From Sphingobacterium sp. ML3W (GTDB lineage: Bacteria > Bacteroidota > Bacteroidia > Sphingobacteriales > Sphingobacteriaceae): a stretch of DNA of 64,000 nucleotides. Positions 24,193-35,356 of the stretch are shown here, one piece after another. The translations under genes and the position numbers were made by a program. Location of the stretch: assembly GCF_000747525.1 (NCBI RefSeq), contig NZ_CP009278.1:1178001-1242000 (forward strand), in the 5' to 3' direction. The notes below the pieces were generated by a model, which worked only from the letters and a program-made list of their open reading frames with translations, did no database searches and was not told where the DNA came from. Each line of letters begins with the position of its first letter. The first letter of the stretch is position 1.

Positions 24193-26580
24193 ATGGTTGA
24201 AATTAAGGATATCCAAGTAAATCAATCTTGTTTTCATTGTGGTGACGCGCTTCTTTCGAGCGATTATAGGTACGATGATCATGATTTTTGTTGTTTAGGT
24301 TGTCAGACGGTATACCAGATTCTACATGATAATAATCTGAAAAGTTATTATCGCTACAATCAACATCCTGGTAAATCGAATAAAGGGGAAATTGCAAATC
24401 TGGCATACTTAGATGAACCAGTAATTGCTGATAAATTGATTGATTTTAAAGGGGAGCAGATTACCATCGTTACTTTTTATATCCCTGTCATTCACTGTAG
24501 CTCTTGTATTTGGTTGTTAGAAAATTTATATAAAATAAATCCAAACGTGCTATCCTCGCAGGTCGATTTTATGAAAAAACAGGCGAGTATCACATTTAAA
24601 CACCAAGATCTATCGCTTCGCAATCTTGTCGCCTTATTGATAAGTATTGGCTATGAGCCTAAAGTTACCTTGCAGGATATCGTTAAAGAAGGAAAAAAAG
24701 CGAATTCAAATCCATTAATTGCTAAAATAGCAGTTGCGGGGTTTTGTTTTGGAAATTCCATGATGTTGAGTTTTCCGGAATATTTCGGACTTGCATCATT
24801 TGAAAAATCATATTCTTTGTTTTTTGGATATGCAAATTTATTATTTGCGATACCTGTACTGTGTTATAGTGCATCAGATTATTTTAAATCTGCATTTCTA
24901 AGTATTCGCCAAAAAAGATTAAATCTGGATGTACCATTGGCCTTAGGGATTTTTATCTTATTTGTGCGTACTGCGTATGATGTCATCACGCAGTCAGGAG
25001 CAGGCTTTGCAGATACGTTATGTAGTTTGGTGTTTTTTATTTTGATAGGAAAATGGATACAGGAAAAAACCTATCATCATATATCTTTTGAACGGGATTA
25101 TAGGAGTTATTTTCCAGTGGCAGTCACCACGATAGTCGACGGAAAAGAAAAAGCGATACAGCTTGCTGACCTACAGATCGGAGATCGTATTCTGGTACGT
25201 AATAATGAAATAATTCCTGCTGATGCGCTATTGTTAAATGGAGAAGCTTGTATAGACTTTAGTTTTGTAACAGGAGAATCAAAACCAGTTGCCAAAACTT
25301 TGGGTGAAGTCATCTATGCAGGAGGGCGTCAAACGGCTAAAGCCATCGAGTTGGAGGTCGTCAAGTCTGTATCCCAGTCTTATTTAACCAGATTGTGGAA
25401 TAATGAAAATTATAAACACTACGATAAGCCATTCCAAACCTTTATTGGGTACATCAGTAAATATTTTACGATTGTTTTATTATTGATTGCTGTTTCTGCG
25501 ACAGTATTTTGGATGATAGACCAAGATGGCAACAAGGCTTGGGGTGCTTTTACAGCAGTATTGATTATTGCCTGTCCCTGTGCATTGGCATTAAGTTCTC
25601 CTTTTACCCTTGCAGCCGCTTTAAGTGTGTTCGATCGAAATAAATTTTATGCCAAAAATGCAGCAACAGTAGAACAGATGGCTACGGTCGATACCGTAGT
25701 TTTTGATAAAACAGGAACAATTTCTTCTCCAATGGTGAATGGGATTGCTTTTGAAGGTTTCTTAACCGCAGAGGAAAAAAGATTAGTATATTCTTCTTGT
25801 CGTAATTCAAGTCATCCTTTGAGCAGAGAGATCGTCAAATGGATGGAGGATATAGAAGCTGTCCCGGTAAATAGCTATCAGGAAAGTGTAGGTGAGGGGT
25901 CGGTTACGCATATTGGTAGAGCGATCGTCAAGATAGGGAGCGCCCGATTTGTCGGTGCTTCTAAAACTATTGGTGAAGAATCCCACGTATTTGTTTCGAT
26001 CAATGGTGAAGTAAAAGGTTGTTTCTCCATGGAACAGTCATGGCGTCCAGGATTATCGGGTGTTATACATAACTTAAAAAAATATGATCTGCATTTGATT
26101 TCTGGTGATAATGATCATAAAAAAGATGTTTTGAAGGATCTTTTTCCACCAACAGCCCAACTCATGTTTAATCAATCGCCATTGAATAAATTGGAAATTA
26201 TAAACTTAATCCAAGAAAATGGAAGACATATCTGTATGCTTGGTGATGGCTTAAATGATGCTGGAGCATTGAAGGCTGCCGCATTGGGAATCGCAGTTAG
26301 TGATGATATCAATAATTTTTCACCTGGTTGCGATGCAATTTTGGATGGTGCTTCGTTCGAAAAATTACCGCAATTTTTTGACTTTAGTAAAGATGTGGTA
26401 CGTGTGATACATTTGAGTTTCGGTATTTCACTTTTCTATAATGTCATTGGGTTGAGTTTTGCCGTCCAAGGTCAGATGTCGCCATTATTTGCTGCGATAT
26501 TGATGCCCATCAGTACTGTCACCATTATATCTTTTACGAGCTTGTTGACACATTGGTATGCCAAGAGGAGAGGCTTATAG
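24193..26580 (+). CDS. ccoI: cbb3 oxidase assembly copper-transporting P-type ATPase CcoI
   Basis: 795 residues. The N-terminus has a zinc-ribbon-like cysteine set (C13, C16, C33, C34, C37), then a heavy-metal-associated domain with C102-SS-C105. The P1B-ATPase core shows the TGES actuator motif (FSFVTGESKP), the membrane metal site CPC in IIACPCALALSS, the phosphorylation motif DKTGT and the hinge GDGLNDAGALK. The N-terminal cysteine-rich extension and the ccoS gene next to it identify CcoI/FixI rather than CopA. It exports copper used to build the CuB centre of cbb3 oxidase. Confidence 0.93.
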   Translation: MVEIKDIQVNQSCFHCGDALLSSDYRYDDHDFCCLGCQTVYQILHDNNLKSYYRYNQHPGKSNKGEIANLAYLDEPVIADKLIDFKGEQITIVTFYIPVIHCSSCIWLLENLYKINPNVLSSQVDFMKKQASITFKHQDLSLRNLVALLISIGYEPKVTLQDIVKEGKKANSNPLIAKIAVAGFCFGNSMMLSFPEYFGLASFEKSYSLFFGYANLLFAIPVLCYSASDYFKSAFLSIRQKRLNLDVPLALGIFILFVRTAYDVITQSGAGFADTLCSLVFFILIGKWIQEKTYHHISFERDYRSYFPVAVTTIVDGKEKAIQLADLQIGDRILVRNNEIIPADALLLNGEACIDFSFVTGESKPVAKTLGEVIYAGGRQTAKAIELEVVKSVSQSYLTRLWNNENYKHYDKPFQTFIGYISKYFTIVLLLIAVSATVFWMIDQDGNKAWGAFTAVLIIACPCALALSSPFTLAAALSVFDRNKFYAKNAATVEQMATVDTVVFDKTGTISSPMVNGIAFEGFLTAEEKRLVYSSCRNSSHPLSREIVKWMEDIEAVPVNSYQESVGEGSVTHIGRAIVKIGSARFVGASKTIGEESHVFVSINGEVKGCFSMEQSWRPGLSGVIHNLKKYDLHLISGDNDHKKDVLKDLFPPTAQLMFNQSPLNKLEIINLIQENGRHICMLGDGLNDAGALKAAALGIAVSDDINNFSPGCDAILDGASFEKLPQFFDFSKDVVRVIHLSFGISLFYNVIGLSFAVQGQMSPLFAAILMPISTVTIISFTSLLTHWYAKRRGL

Positions 26581-26605
26581 TGATTTTATTAAATACAAAT
26601 AGTGT

Positions 26606-26782
26606 ATGAGTATTATTTTTATGTTGATTGGGTGTAGTGTATTTCTTGCTTTAATATTTTTAGGGGCATTCTTTTGGGCTAATAAAACAGGACAGCATGA
26701 TGATACCTATACACCTTCTGTCCGTATTTTATTTGATGATGATTTGGAAGAGATAGAACCTAAGCAGGTGCTTAAAAAATAG
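26606..26782 (+). CDS. ccoS: cbb3 oxidase assembly protein CcoS
   Basis: 58 residues: MSIIFMLIGCSVFLALIFLG, then AFFWANKTGQHDDTYTPSVR. One membrane helix at the N-terminus is followed by a short acidic tail (ILFDDDLEE). The F-x-W-A/S-x-K-x-G-Q-x-D-D motif is the CcoS hallmark. It starts 25 bp after ccoI. It is needed for cofactor insertion into CcoN. It faces apbE in a convergent arrangement with a 19-bp gap and no clear terminator between them. Confidence 0.9.
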   Translation: MSIIFMLIGCSVFLALIFLGAFFWANKTGQHDDTYTPSVRILFDDDLEEIEPKQVLKK

Positions 26783-26801
26783 TAGTGGGCATGAGGAGTA
26801 C

Positions 26802-27767
26802 CTAGTTACTCTTTAACACCTTGCCTTTATCTGTAATGAATAGGTAGTCGTAATCGGGGAATCTTTTAACCAATTTTACACCCTCTTTTTGGCCTAGGAC
26901 CATAATGGACGTACTTAATGCATTGGCAAATTCTGCTGATGGACCATAGATCGTAACACTCGTGAGACCGGTTGCAGGGATACCCGTTTTTGGATTGATG
27001 ATATGGGCATATCGTTTGTTATCAATCTCAGCATATTTCTCGTAACTACCTGATGTTGCAACAGCACTTTCTTTCATCTTCAGTATTTTAATCGTTTTGT
27101 AAGACTTAAAGGGGTTTTTAATCCCGATTAACCAAGGTTTGTTATTAGGCTGAAGACCCCAAGTGGCGATATCGCCAGAAGCATTTACGATTCCTGCTTT
27201 AACAGACTTCGCCTGCATCAAAGTTCTACCCATATCGGCAGCATAGCCTTTTCCAATTGATCCAAAACCAATCTTCATACCAGGCAAGGCGAGGTAAATA
27301 CTGCTATTTATGCTATCTAAAATAATGTGGTTATAACCTACTTTTTCGACCGATTTACGAATTACTTCTTCTGAAGGTAATGCCGTCATTGATCCGTCGA
27401 ATTGCCAGATTTTGTCTAAAGCAATGATGCTGATGTCGAAAGCCCCATTGGAAAGTTGTGCATATGCAATTGCCCTTTTTGTCAAATTAAAAACTTCGCG
27501 ATCTACCCTTACTGGCTTGATCCCTGCATTGCGGTTAACTTCTGAAATCTGACTTTCAGGTCGCCATTCTGATATGAGATTCTCAATACGCGATACTTCA
27601 GCAATTACCAAATCAATATGATGATGCGCTGTTGTGCTATCGTGGTCAACGACAGTAATCTCAAATACAGAGCCCATCAAAGTAGCTTGTTGCCTCACGA
27701 CAATTTGTGCATGGCTGTAGCTGTAATGGAAAAGTAGGAAAGTAGCGAGCGTATACAAAAACTTCAT
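26802..27767 (-). CDS. apbE: FAD:protein FMN transferase ApbE
   Basis: 321 residues with a signal peptide (MKFLYTLATFLLFHYSYSHA). Family motifs are present: the N-terminal LMGSVFEITV, VDREVFNLTKRAIAYAQLSNGAFDIS, then IGFGSIGKGYAADMGR and AGIVNASGDIATWG, and HIINPKTGIPA near the C-terminus. ApbE attaches FMN by a phosphoester bond to Thr/Ser of exported redox proteins. It is the last gene of a four-gene minus-strand operon; the likely local substrate is the DUF2271 protein at 29981-30466. Confidence 0.93.
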   Translation of the reverse strand: MKFLYTLATFLLFHYSYSHAQIVVRQQATLMGSVFEITVVDHDSTTAHHHIDLVIAEVSRIENLISEWRPESQISEVNRNAGIKPVRVDREVFNLTKRAIAYAQLSNGAFDISIIALDKIWQFDGSMTALPSEEVIRKSVEKVGYNHIILDSINSSIYLALPGMKIGFGSIGKGYAADMGRTLMQAKSVKAGIVNASGDIATWGLQPNNKPWLIGIKNPFKSYKTIKILKMKESAVATSGSYEKYAEIDNKRYAHIINPKTGIPATGLTSVTIYGPSAEFANALSTSIMVLGQKEGVKLVKRFPDYDYLFITDKGKVLKSN

Positions 27768-27790
27768 AATCTGTTGCGTGACGATTTACA

Positions 27791-29974
27791 TTAATAGCAA
27801 TCTGTTAAGATTTGATTGCTTTCCTTATAATGACTTAATGCTCTATCTTTATGTAATAACGTTATTTCTTCAATAACTTGCTCCACGTCGCGTTGCATAC
27901 GGAGTGATCCACAAATCATAATAACGCCTCCACTTTCTAAATGTGCTAAGAACAGAAGAACATCCTGCTTAATCAGATCCATGACATACTGTGACTTTTG
28001 CTCTCTTGAATAAGCAAAGTGAAATGTATTGAGGTGGTTATTTGCAATTTGCTCTCGAGCGAAATCTTGATAGCGTTGCGTCAGACTGTTATCATATCGA
28101 AAGCCAGCATATAAATGAATAGCTGTGTTCTTGTTATTGCGGATCATTCCTAAAAATGGAGCTATACCTGTTCCATTTGCAATCATAATGACTGCTGGTA
28201 CTTTTGGAAAGTGAAAGTCAGGATTACGCATCACACGAGCACGAATGATATCGTTCTCCGCTAATTGATATAGAAAATTTGATCCCAATCCATTTTCATG
28301 CAATTTTACTTCAAGCTGAATCATCCCATTATTTTGTCCAATAGAATAGAACCGTTCTCTATTATCATGGGCGGGGTAAATGGCCAAGAGATCGCCTGAT
28401 TCAAATTTTAGTTTTGATTGTGGTTTTAGTAAAACTGTAAATGTTGCGTGATCTTCCCCTGTTTTTTTGATCACTTTCAATTTTCTAATCCCGTCAACTT
28501 TTGCTTGATATAATGAAGGTGCTGTAGCTAGGGCTATACATGATTTCTCACTCCAATGATGAATCCAGTTTGTGAATTCGGGAATTGATTTATCATTGAT
28601 CTTATGCAGCGCTAAGAATCGGGTAGTCCAATTCTGTTTTTCTAGAATTTCGTCGATTTGTGCAGCGTACGCACAATAGTCAGGGTAAACTCGCGAGCCG
28701 AATCCTACAACGCTATAGTGTACATGTTTATTCTGCGGGAACTTCAGAACCAATTCTTCAAAATTTGAGGCATTGGTTGGTGCTGTCCCGATTCCATAAG
28801 TAGAGGTGAATATAATCAGATGCTGAGCATTCGGATATTTACCGTACTGATTCATTGAGGTAAGAAAAGAACGCTTGTCATCTCCTAACAATTGTTTATG
28901 TATTTGATTGGCATAGAATAAAGTGGATCCATTTTCCGAACCTACTAAAATAATGATTTCTGCTTGATCAGCTTTATATTTGTTCTTAACCTTAGTCTTT
29001 GTTCGCTTGAAAGTAATAACAAATCCTGAATAGATGAAAAAAACGATGTTTAATGAAGCGAGACCTAGGATAATTGCCCAGATAACATTTGTTCTACCCG
29101 TATGGATATCAAGACTAAGTTTTTCTAGAGCTGCGGTATATGGATATTTGACTTCGCTGATTATATCGCCATTAAATTGATTGACGGTTACCACGCGGTC
29201 TTTAAACTTAAGGGTGTAATACTCTTCTGGATCATCGTCCATAAAAGGAAAGTCTATTTTTTCAAGATCAGCAAACGTGTTCTCTTGAAAAATACGGAAT
29301 TCTTCTATTTTTTTATTTTCAGTACCACCTATAAGCTTATGCTTGATTTCTTCGTTTGGTCTCTTCATAAGATCCATGCGAGCCATAAATAAGTATGTCC
29401 CAGTTAAGGCGATGATGAGTACTGGGATTAAGAATAGTCTACCGCTGACAACGTGGAAATATTGAGCGAAGAAATCGCGATTTATTTTAGCGCAAAAATT
29501 CTTGATTCCTTGTTGACGTTTAAGGATGAGCGCAATTCCACTTATGCTAATCAGTAAGAGTAAAAAGGAAACTATGCCGACTATGATACGTCCTGTTTCA
29601 TGGAGAAATAAGGAGCGATGTAATGCAGTCGTCCATTGTATAAACTGACTTTTGGGTTTAATTTCACCTAATACTGCACCCGTTATCGGATTGATATAGG
29701 CTTTTATGGTATTGCCCTCCTCATCCAATGCATCGATACTGACAAATTGATTGTGATCGACTGCTATTTCAATGATTTCAGGATAAACCTTGCGCAATCC
29801 TGTTATGGATTGCGCAAGGTTTATGGAACTCGAATTTTCTACTTGGTATGCTTGTGTTTTTTCGTTAACAGCATCTATCGCTAATATAATTCCGGTTAAG
29901 GAAAGAATGAGTAAAAATAGGGATGATACTACGGCAAGAGCTAAATGTGCATACCTCCATATGGATAAGGTCAT
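27791..29974 (-). CDS. PepSY membrane protein fused to a flavodoxin/CPR-type reductase
   Basis: 727 residues. The N-terminal half is a PepSY-TM unit with four membrane helices and PepSY-type loops (for example LRKVYPEIIEIAV). The C-terminal half is a diflavin reductase: flavodoxin-like (IILVGSENGSTLFYANQI, TSTYGIGTAPTNASNFEEL), then an FAD/NAD(P)H module (ERFYSIGQNNGM, ANGTGIAPFLGMIRN, GSLRMQRDVEQVIEE). It should move electrons from cytoplasmic NAD(P)H across the inner membrane. Known relatives are linked to iron uptake and reduction. It overlaps the operon of DUF2271 and ApbE, which supply exported flavin carriers. Confidence 0.9.
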   Translation of the reverse strand: MTLSIWRYAHLALAVVSSLFLLILSLTGIILAIDAVNEKTQAYQVENSSSINLAQSITGLRKVYPEIIEIAVDHNQFVSIDALDEEGNTIKAYINPITGAVLGEIKPKSQFIQWTTALHRSLFLHETGRIIVGIVSFLLLLISISGIALILKRQQGIKNFCAKINRDFFAQYFHVVSGRLFLIPVLIIALTGTYLFMARMDLMKRPNEEIKHKLIGGTENKKIEEFRIFQENTFADLEKIDFPFMDDDPEEYYTLKFKDRVVTVNQFNGDIISEVKYPYTAALEKLSLDIHTGRTNVIWAIILGLASLNIVFFIYSGFVITFKRTKTKVKNKYKADQAEIIILVGSENGSTLFYANQIHKQLLGDDKRSFLTSMNQYGKYPNAQHLIIFTSTYGIGTAPTNASNFEELVLKFPQNKHVHYSVVGFGSRVYPDYCAYAAQIDEILEKQNWTTRFLALHKINDKSIPEFTNWIHHWSEKSCIALATAPSLYQAKVDGIRKLKVIKKTGEDHATFTVLLKPQSKLKFESGDLLAIYPAHDNRERFYSIGQNNGMIQLEVKLHENGLGSNFLYQLAENDIIRARVMRNPDFHFPKVPAVIMIANGTGIAPFLGMIRNNKNTAIHLYAGFRYDNSLTQRYQDFAREQIANNHLNTFHFAYSREQKSQYVMDLIKQDVLLFLAHLESGGVIMICGSLRMQRDVEQVIEEITLLHKDRALSHYKESNQILTDCY

Positions 29975-29980
29975 TATTAC

Positions 29981-30466
29981 TTATTGGACTTTACTTAATT
30001 TTACAAATCGGATATATCCCTTACCATTGGCGCGTTCAGCAAGCGATTCTACGGTCAATGGTATTTCGACATCTGTAACATGATATTTTTGTTCTTCAAC
30101 AGCAGATTCAAAACGTAGTTTATATCCTTTGTTTAACTTTGCATCGTCAATTTCAATTGTTCTCATTGCACGATCGCCTCCACCAACTGAGGCACCAGTA
30201 ATTGCACTCAACTTTCCGTTGGACTTTGTTTGAAACTTGTGCCATTCCTTTAGGGTATTATACCATTGTTTATCTGGCCCCAAAACAGAAAGCGTTTTTT
30301 CATAAGCTCCTTTAGGGTTGATTAATGATATGATAACGTAAGCACCTTCGCCTTCGTAGCTATTCATTTGAATCATGCATTTGAATTTGCTAGTTTGCGC
30401 AAATGAATTTGCGCTGAAAAGCGTGATAACGGATATAAGTAGGATATATTTTAGTGAAATTTTCAT
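29981..30466 (-). CDS. DUF2271 exported protein, probable flavin carrier
   Basis: 161 residues with a signal peptide ending SFAQ. The DUF2271 pattern is visible: an early beta strand set (YVIISLINPKGAYEKTLSVL), WYNTLKEWHKF, then SAITGASVGGGDRAMRTIEI. The segment A-I-T90-G-A-S93 closely resembles the ApbE target motif (D-x-x-T/S-G-A-T), with Ser in place of the usual Thr. ApbE is encoded two genes downstream, so covalent FMN attachment at S93 is plausible. It would pass electrons between the PepSY reductase and an outer acceptor. Flavinylation is inference. Confidence 0.8.
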   Translation of the reverse strand: MKISLKYILLISVITLFSANSFAQTSKFKCMIQMNSYEGEGAYVIISLINPKGAYEKTLSVLGPDKQWYNTLKEWHKFQTKSNGKLSAITGASVGGGDRAMRTIEIDDAKLNKGYKLRFESAVEEQKYHVTDVEIPLTVESLAERANGKGYIRFVKLSKVQ

Positions 30467-30470
30467 ACTG

Positions 30471-31979
30471 TTATTTTAAGAAATCGATAGATACATTGTT
30501 TTTCGTAAGAAATTCATTGTCCTTTGCCAAATCATAAGCGGTTTCATCAAATGATGTCATAAGGTCTTTCTTAGCACCAATCGAAATCAATTCTTGTAGA
30601 ATAGTATCGTCTTTTGCGATTAATGCCGCTTTATGTAAGGGACTCATGCCATCATTGTCCTGCGCGTTGATATCAGTTCCCATTGAAGCAACCCTTTTGA
30701 TTAGGTTTAAGTTTTCCTTCGCAACAGCTAAGTGCAATAGCGAGCTTTTATTTTTCTGAAGATCGGTAACTGTTAGTCCATTGTCTTTCAGTAAGGTTAG
30801 CTTTTCTTCAAAATTATTCCCCTGTTGATTTCCTCCTTGAGCAGCACGAGATCCTTGAGGAGCCGTTTCTGTGTATGAATTCAGCCAGTAGTAAGCTAGA
30901 TTATTTCCATCCTTATTTAAGATCTTGATATCCGCTCCATTTTTTAGAAGTAAGGACGCAATTTCAGATGGACCACTTGTAATTGCTCTTGTCAATGCGG
31001 ATTCGCCTTTATCATTAATGGCGTTTATGTTATTGGTTTTCGATAGTAATAACTCGACCAACTTAGCATCTTTTCCAGCAGAAGCAATCATAAGTACAGT
31101 GTTACCCTCTTTGTCAGCCTTGTTAACGTCTACATTTTTATCCAAAAAATAGTTGATGATTTCTATGTTGGGTCTACGAACTAGCGCTTGAAGAATCGTT
31201 GCACCATCTTTATTTGTCGCTTTAGGGTCTAAATGAAGGGTTTCTACTAGATATTTATACGTTTCAATACCGTTTGTAATTTGCTTTGATCCCTGCGTAG
31301 CGAAGAAAAGCGCTTCATTTGTAGGTTTTACACCCCTTGCTATAAGTTTTTCGATAATACCTATGTTGCCTAATTTTGCAGCATAGTCAGCAGCAGTTCG
31401 GTCAAAATTATCGCGTTCTGTTACGGATAATCCTTTTGATATAAAATAATCGGTTACTTTTAAATCATCATCCGATGCTACTGCTAACAATAACAATGTT
31501 GCCCCATCCTCATATTTTTGTTTTGGATTGACACCTGCTTCAAATAGAAGATCATAGATTGCTGTATTTTTATTTCCTGTAGAAGCTGCATATGCCGCAA
31601 TAGGGTAGCCATGGCTATCTTGGTAGTTGACATCAGAACCATGAGCTATTAGATATTTTACAAGTTCGATGTTTCCGGTTGATACTGCCCAGTGTAGATA
31701 ACTACGGCTATGATGTGTTTTTTTAGTAACGCTGTTACCTTCTTGTTCAATTAAAAATTGAATAACATCATTTGGAGCTTTATTTAGAATAGCCATTGTT
31801 ACGGGGTCAAATGACGCGGCATTTGGTTTAGAAGGACTATTTCCTTTTGATATTTCAGTTTTGACTGCTGCTAGTGTTGGAGCACCTTTCCAGAAGTCAG
31901 CGTTCATTAATGTATTGTTATTTTGGGCTTTCCCATATAGAGCAGAAAAAAGTAAAGCTGCTAAGAATATCTTTTTCAT
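30471..31979 (-). CDS. Exported ankyrin-repeat protein
   Basis: 502 residues with a signal peptide ([19 protein letters not shown]). About ten ankyrin repeats are visible, with motifs such as [59 protein letters not shown] and [13 protein letters not shown] low-complexity linker ([15 protein letters not shown]) interrupts the array near residue 380. It is the first gene of the operon with DUF2271, the PepSY reductase and ApbE, with gaps of 4-16 bp. Probably a periplasmic scaffold for the redox proteins; no enzymatic residues are seen. Confidence 0.85.
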   Translation of the reverse strand: MKKIFLAALLFSALYGKAQNNNTLMNADFWKGAPTLAAVKTEISKGNSPSKPNAASFDPVTMAILNKAPNDVIQFLIEQEGNSVTKKTHHSRSYLHWAVSTGNIELVKYLIAHGSDVNYQDSHGYPIAAYAASTGNKNTAIYDLLFEAGVNPKQKYEDGATLLLLAVASDDDLKVTDYFISKGLSVTERDNFDRTAADYAAKLGNIGIIEKLIARGVKPTNEALFFATQGSKQITNGIETYKYLVETLHLDPKATNKDGATILQALVRRPNIEIINYFLDKNVDVNKADKEGNTVLMIASAGKDAKLVELLLSKTNNINAINDKGESALTRAITSGPSEIASLLLKNGADIKILNKDGNNLAYYWLNSYTETAPQGSRAAQGGNQQGNNFEEKLTLLKDNGLTVTDLQKNKSSLLHLAVAKENLNLIKRVASMGTDINAQDNDGMSPLHKAALIAKDDTILQELISIGAKKDLMTSFDETAYDLAKDNEFLTKNNVSIDFLK

Positions 31980-32036
31980 ATTTTGAGTTGAATATTTTAA
32001 GTGTTGATTTTATTTATACTAAATCTAAATAGTAGG

Positions 32037-32066
32037 CAAATCTATAAAATATTATATGATTTCAAA
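32037..32066 (-). promoter_or_regulatory. Promoter of the ankyrin-DUF2271-PepSY-apbE operon
   Basis: On the minus strand TTTG (32066-32063) and a perfect -7 element TAGATTTG (32044-32037) with an 18-bp spacer, about 58 bp upstream of the ankyrin start codon. Confidence 0.55.
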
Positions 32067-32511
32067 AAAAAATAAAATTAAATTTAGAATTAATGGAGAG
32101 GATAGGTGCTGAATTTAAATAGCGAGAGATCTCCTTTTAGTTTAGGATAGCTTATTATATAAGGTGGGATCCATTGGTGTCAATCTAAAATCGGGTCCTA
32201 TATATAAGTTGACTATAATGGGTTGAAGCTGTGCTTAAGATTTGAGAGTTGTTAGATTTCATAGGTTTCTTGTCATTGTTGAGAGATGGATCCAATTCTT
32301 ATTCCGATTATAAGGAATAGGTTCATCTATCGTATGAACAGGCGAACCGTTAAGGACCCCTTTGTTTTTCTATATGATGTTTTGGGTAACAGTTGGTGTA
32401 TTTTGGTTTATTGGGAGAGTTTAATGTGTTGTCCATAACGAATGGCAATTGAAATCCTTTAGGTGATTATTAAGGTCCGGAAATCAGCTTATTAATAAGT
32501 TGATATCAAAT

Positions 32512-32658
32512 TAGTACCAACTTCATATTTAATAGTGTATTAAGAGTGGTATTATAGGGGGTTAGTAGAGGGTTAATAGGGGTATATCTCTATTAACCCC
32601 CTACTAATACTAAGGTATATCTAATCTATACCTATTTTAATACCGAAGTTGGTACCTA
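32512..32658. repeat. MITE-like nested palindrome
   Basis: Outer arms TAGTACCAACTTC (32512-32524) and GAAGTTGGTACCTA (32645-32658) are complementary apart from one extra base. Middle arms GGTATTA (32548-32554) and TAATACC (32638-32644) pair. The inner 17-bp arms 32563-32579 and 32590-32606 pair at 16 of 17 positions around a 10-nt loop. No coding capacity. The layout suggests a small non-autonomous mobile repeat or a cruciform. Confidence 0.65.
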
Positions 32659-32745
32659 GTTCATATTACTCAGGTTATATCCAAGTAGGATCTGCATATT
32701 GAATATCTGCTGTTTTACTCAATAATCGGTCTTATTCTTCGCGGG

Positions 32746-33175
32746 CTATTGATAGTGACCTACACTTATCGATCGAACCCAAAGTATGCTATGATAAAGG
32801 GGGGCATCTCGTTCTACTATTGCGTATTCACACTTATTCTAATAAAGAGACAATAATGTACGCACGGTATACTATAGAAAAGGAAGTATTAATCATTTCT
32901 GTCTATTATTGTACATTTAGATTTATAGATAATCATCCATACTTATCTATAGTAGAACAATAAGTATCTATACTATATATAAGGAGCGATTGAACATTCT
33001 GTTCTATTGATAATCATCCATACTTATCTATAGTGGTACAATATGCGTTTACTATATACTATGTATAAGGAGCAATCTGGTCTTTCCGTCTATTATTGTG
33101 TATCCACACTTAATCTATAGCGCTGTAATAAGAAACATGCGATCGGCCATCATAAAGGAGCGATCGACCATAGCA
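32746..33175. repeat. About five degenerate tandem units upstream of the rRNA promoters
   Basis: Units begin with CTATT near 32746, 32817, 32903, 33004 and 33090 (periods 71-101 bp). Shared parts are ATCCATACTTATCTATAGT and ACTATATATAAGGAGCGAT. A 26-bp stretch is identical at 32928-32953 and 33009-33034. One unit holds the inverted repeat TATAGATAA / TTATCTATA. Not CRISPR-like: the spacers are also similar to each other. Confidence 0.65.
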
Positions 33176-33280
33176 CCTGCTTTTTGGGCGATATCCAACC
33201 CTCAGTTCGGCTCTTTCAGAAATCAATCGTTCAATGATACAGCAAGTTAACCTCTTCCTCAATAAATAAGCAAGAAAACG

Positions 33281-33313
33281 TTTGGAAGTGAATATAAAAA
33301 TGGTCTATCTTTG
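33281..33313 (+). promoter_or_regulatory. rRNA operon promoter P1
   Basis: TTTG at 33281-33284 and a perfect -7 element TATCTTTG at 33306-33313 with a 21-bp spacer, about 390 bp upstream of mature 16S. Confidence 0.7.
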
Positions 33314-33431
33314 CACCACTCCGCAAGGGAGGAACGGTCTGTTCGAAAGGACGGACAATGAAAAAAAGAGGGTCTATGTTATTTAGACGCAGAAATCGAA
33401 AAGGTCTCCAAAAATAAATTTTCACATTTAT

Positions 33432-33462
33432 TTTGGATATACCAAAAAGATCTCTACCTTTG
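33432..33462 (+). promoter_or_regulatory. rRNA operon promoter P2
   Basis: TTTG at 33432-33435 and a perfect -7 element TACCTTTG at 33455-33462 with a 19-bp spacer, preceded by an A/T-rich tract. It lies about 245 bp before mature 16S. Confidence 0.75.
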
Positions 33463-33579
33463 CAGTCCCAACGGAAACGAAGGGAACCAAAACAAGATCG
33501 ATAACGGCGCAATGCCGACATCATATAGCCGAAGCGAGATGCGGAAGCGGAAAAAGTTCTTTAAAAATATAATCATGTA

Positions 33580-33589
33580 ACGTAACGAG
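33580..33589 (+). other. 5' arm of the 16S processing stem
   Basis: ACGTAACGAG is exactly complementary to CTCGTTACGT at 35257-35266, and CATGT (33574-33578) also matches ACATG (35271-35275). The pair brackets 16S and is the expected double-stranded site for RNase III-type processing. Confidence 0.7.
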
Positions 33590-33705
33590 TAGTGTTGAGA
33601 AACGACGAAAGTTAAAAAAAATCAACCTGTTCAATTTTAGAATCAGAAATAAAATACAAGACAATTCTATTTATTATAAATAGTCTTGATCTTACACTTC
33701 ATTTT

Positions 33706-35235
<1,530 letters not shown>

Positions 35236-35356
35236 CTAGAGCATTCAAGATTGAAGCTCGTTACGTATACACATGATTTATATTAAGAAACAAAAAGAAA
35301 CATTTGAAGAAATGTGCCCATCCCTGTAGGATGGTCCAGAGAGAGAATGATAAGCT

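Larger units (their letters stand above)
32067..33280. other. 1.2 kb non-coding region upstream of the rRNA operon
   Basis: No credible gene on either strand. It contains a nested palindrome (32512-32658) and about five degenerate tandem units (32746-33175), listed separately. The remainder (32067-32511) is AT-rich and unstructured except for a small TATTCC/GGAATA hairpin near 32300-32320. Confidence 0.7.

Noticed and set aside
27774..27790. GCGTGACGATTTACA-like sequence upstream of apbE
   Set aside because: Half-site spacing does not fit TGTGA-N6-TCACA, and apbE is internal to an operon with its own promoter.
32746..33175. Possible CRISPR array
   Set aside because: Unit length is 71-101 bp, units are degenerate, and the intervening sequences are related to each other; no cas genes nearby.
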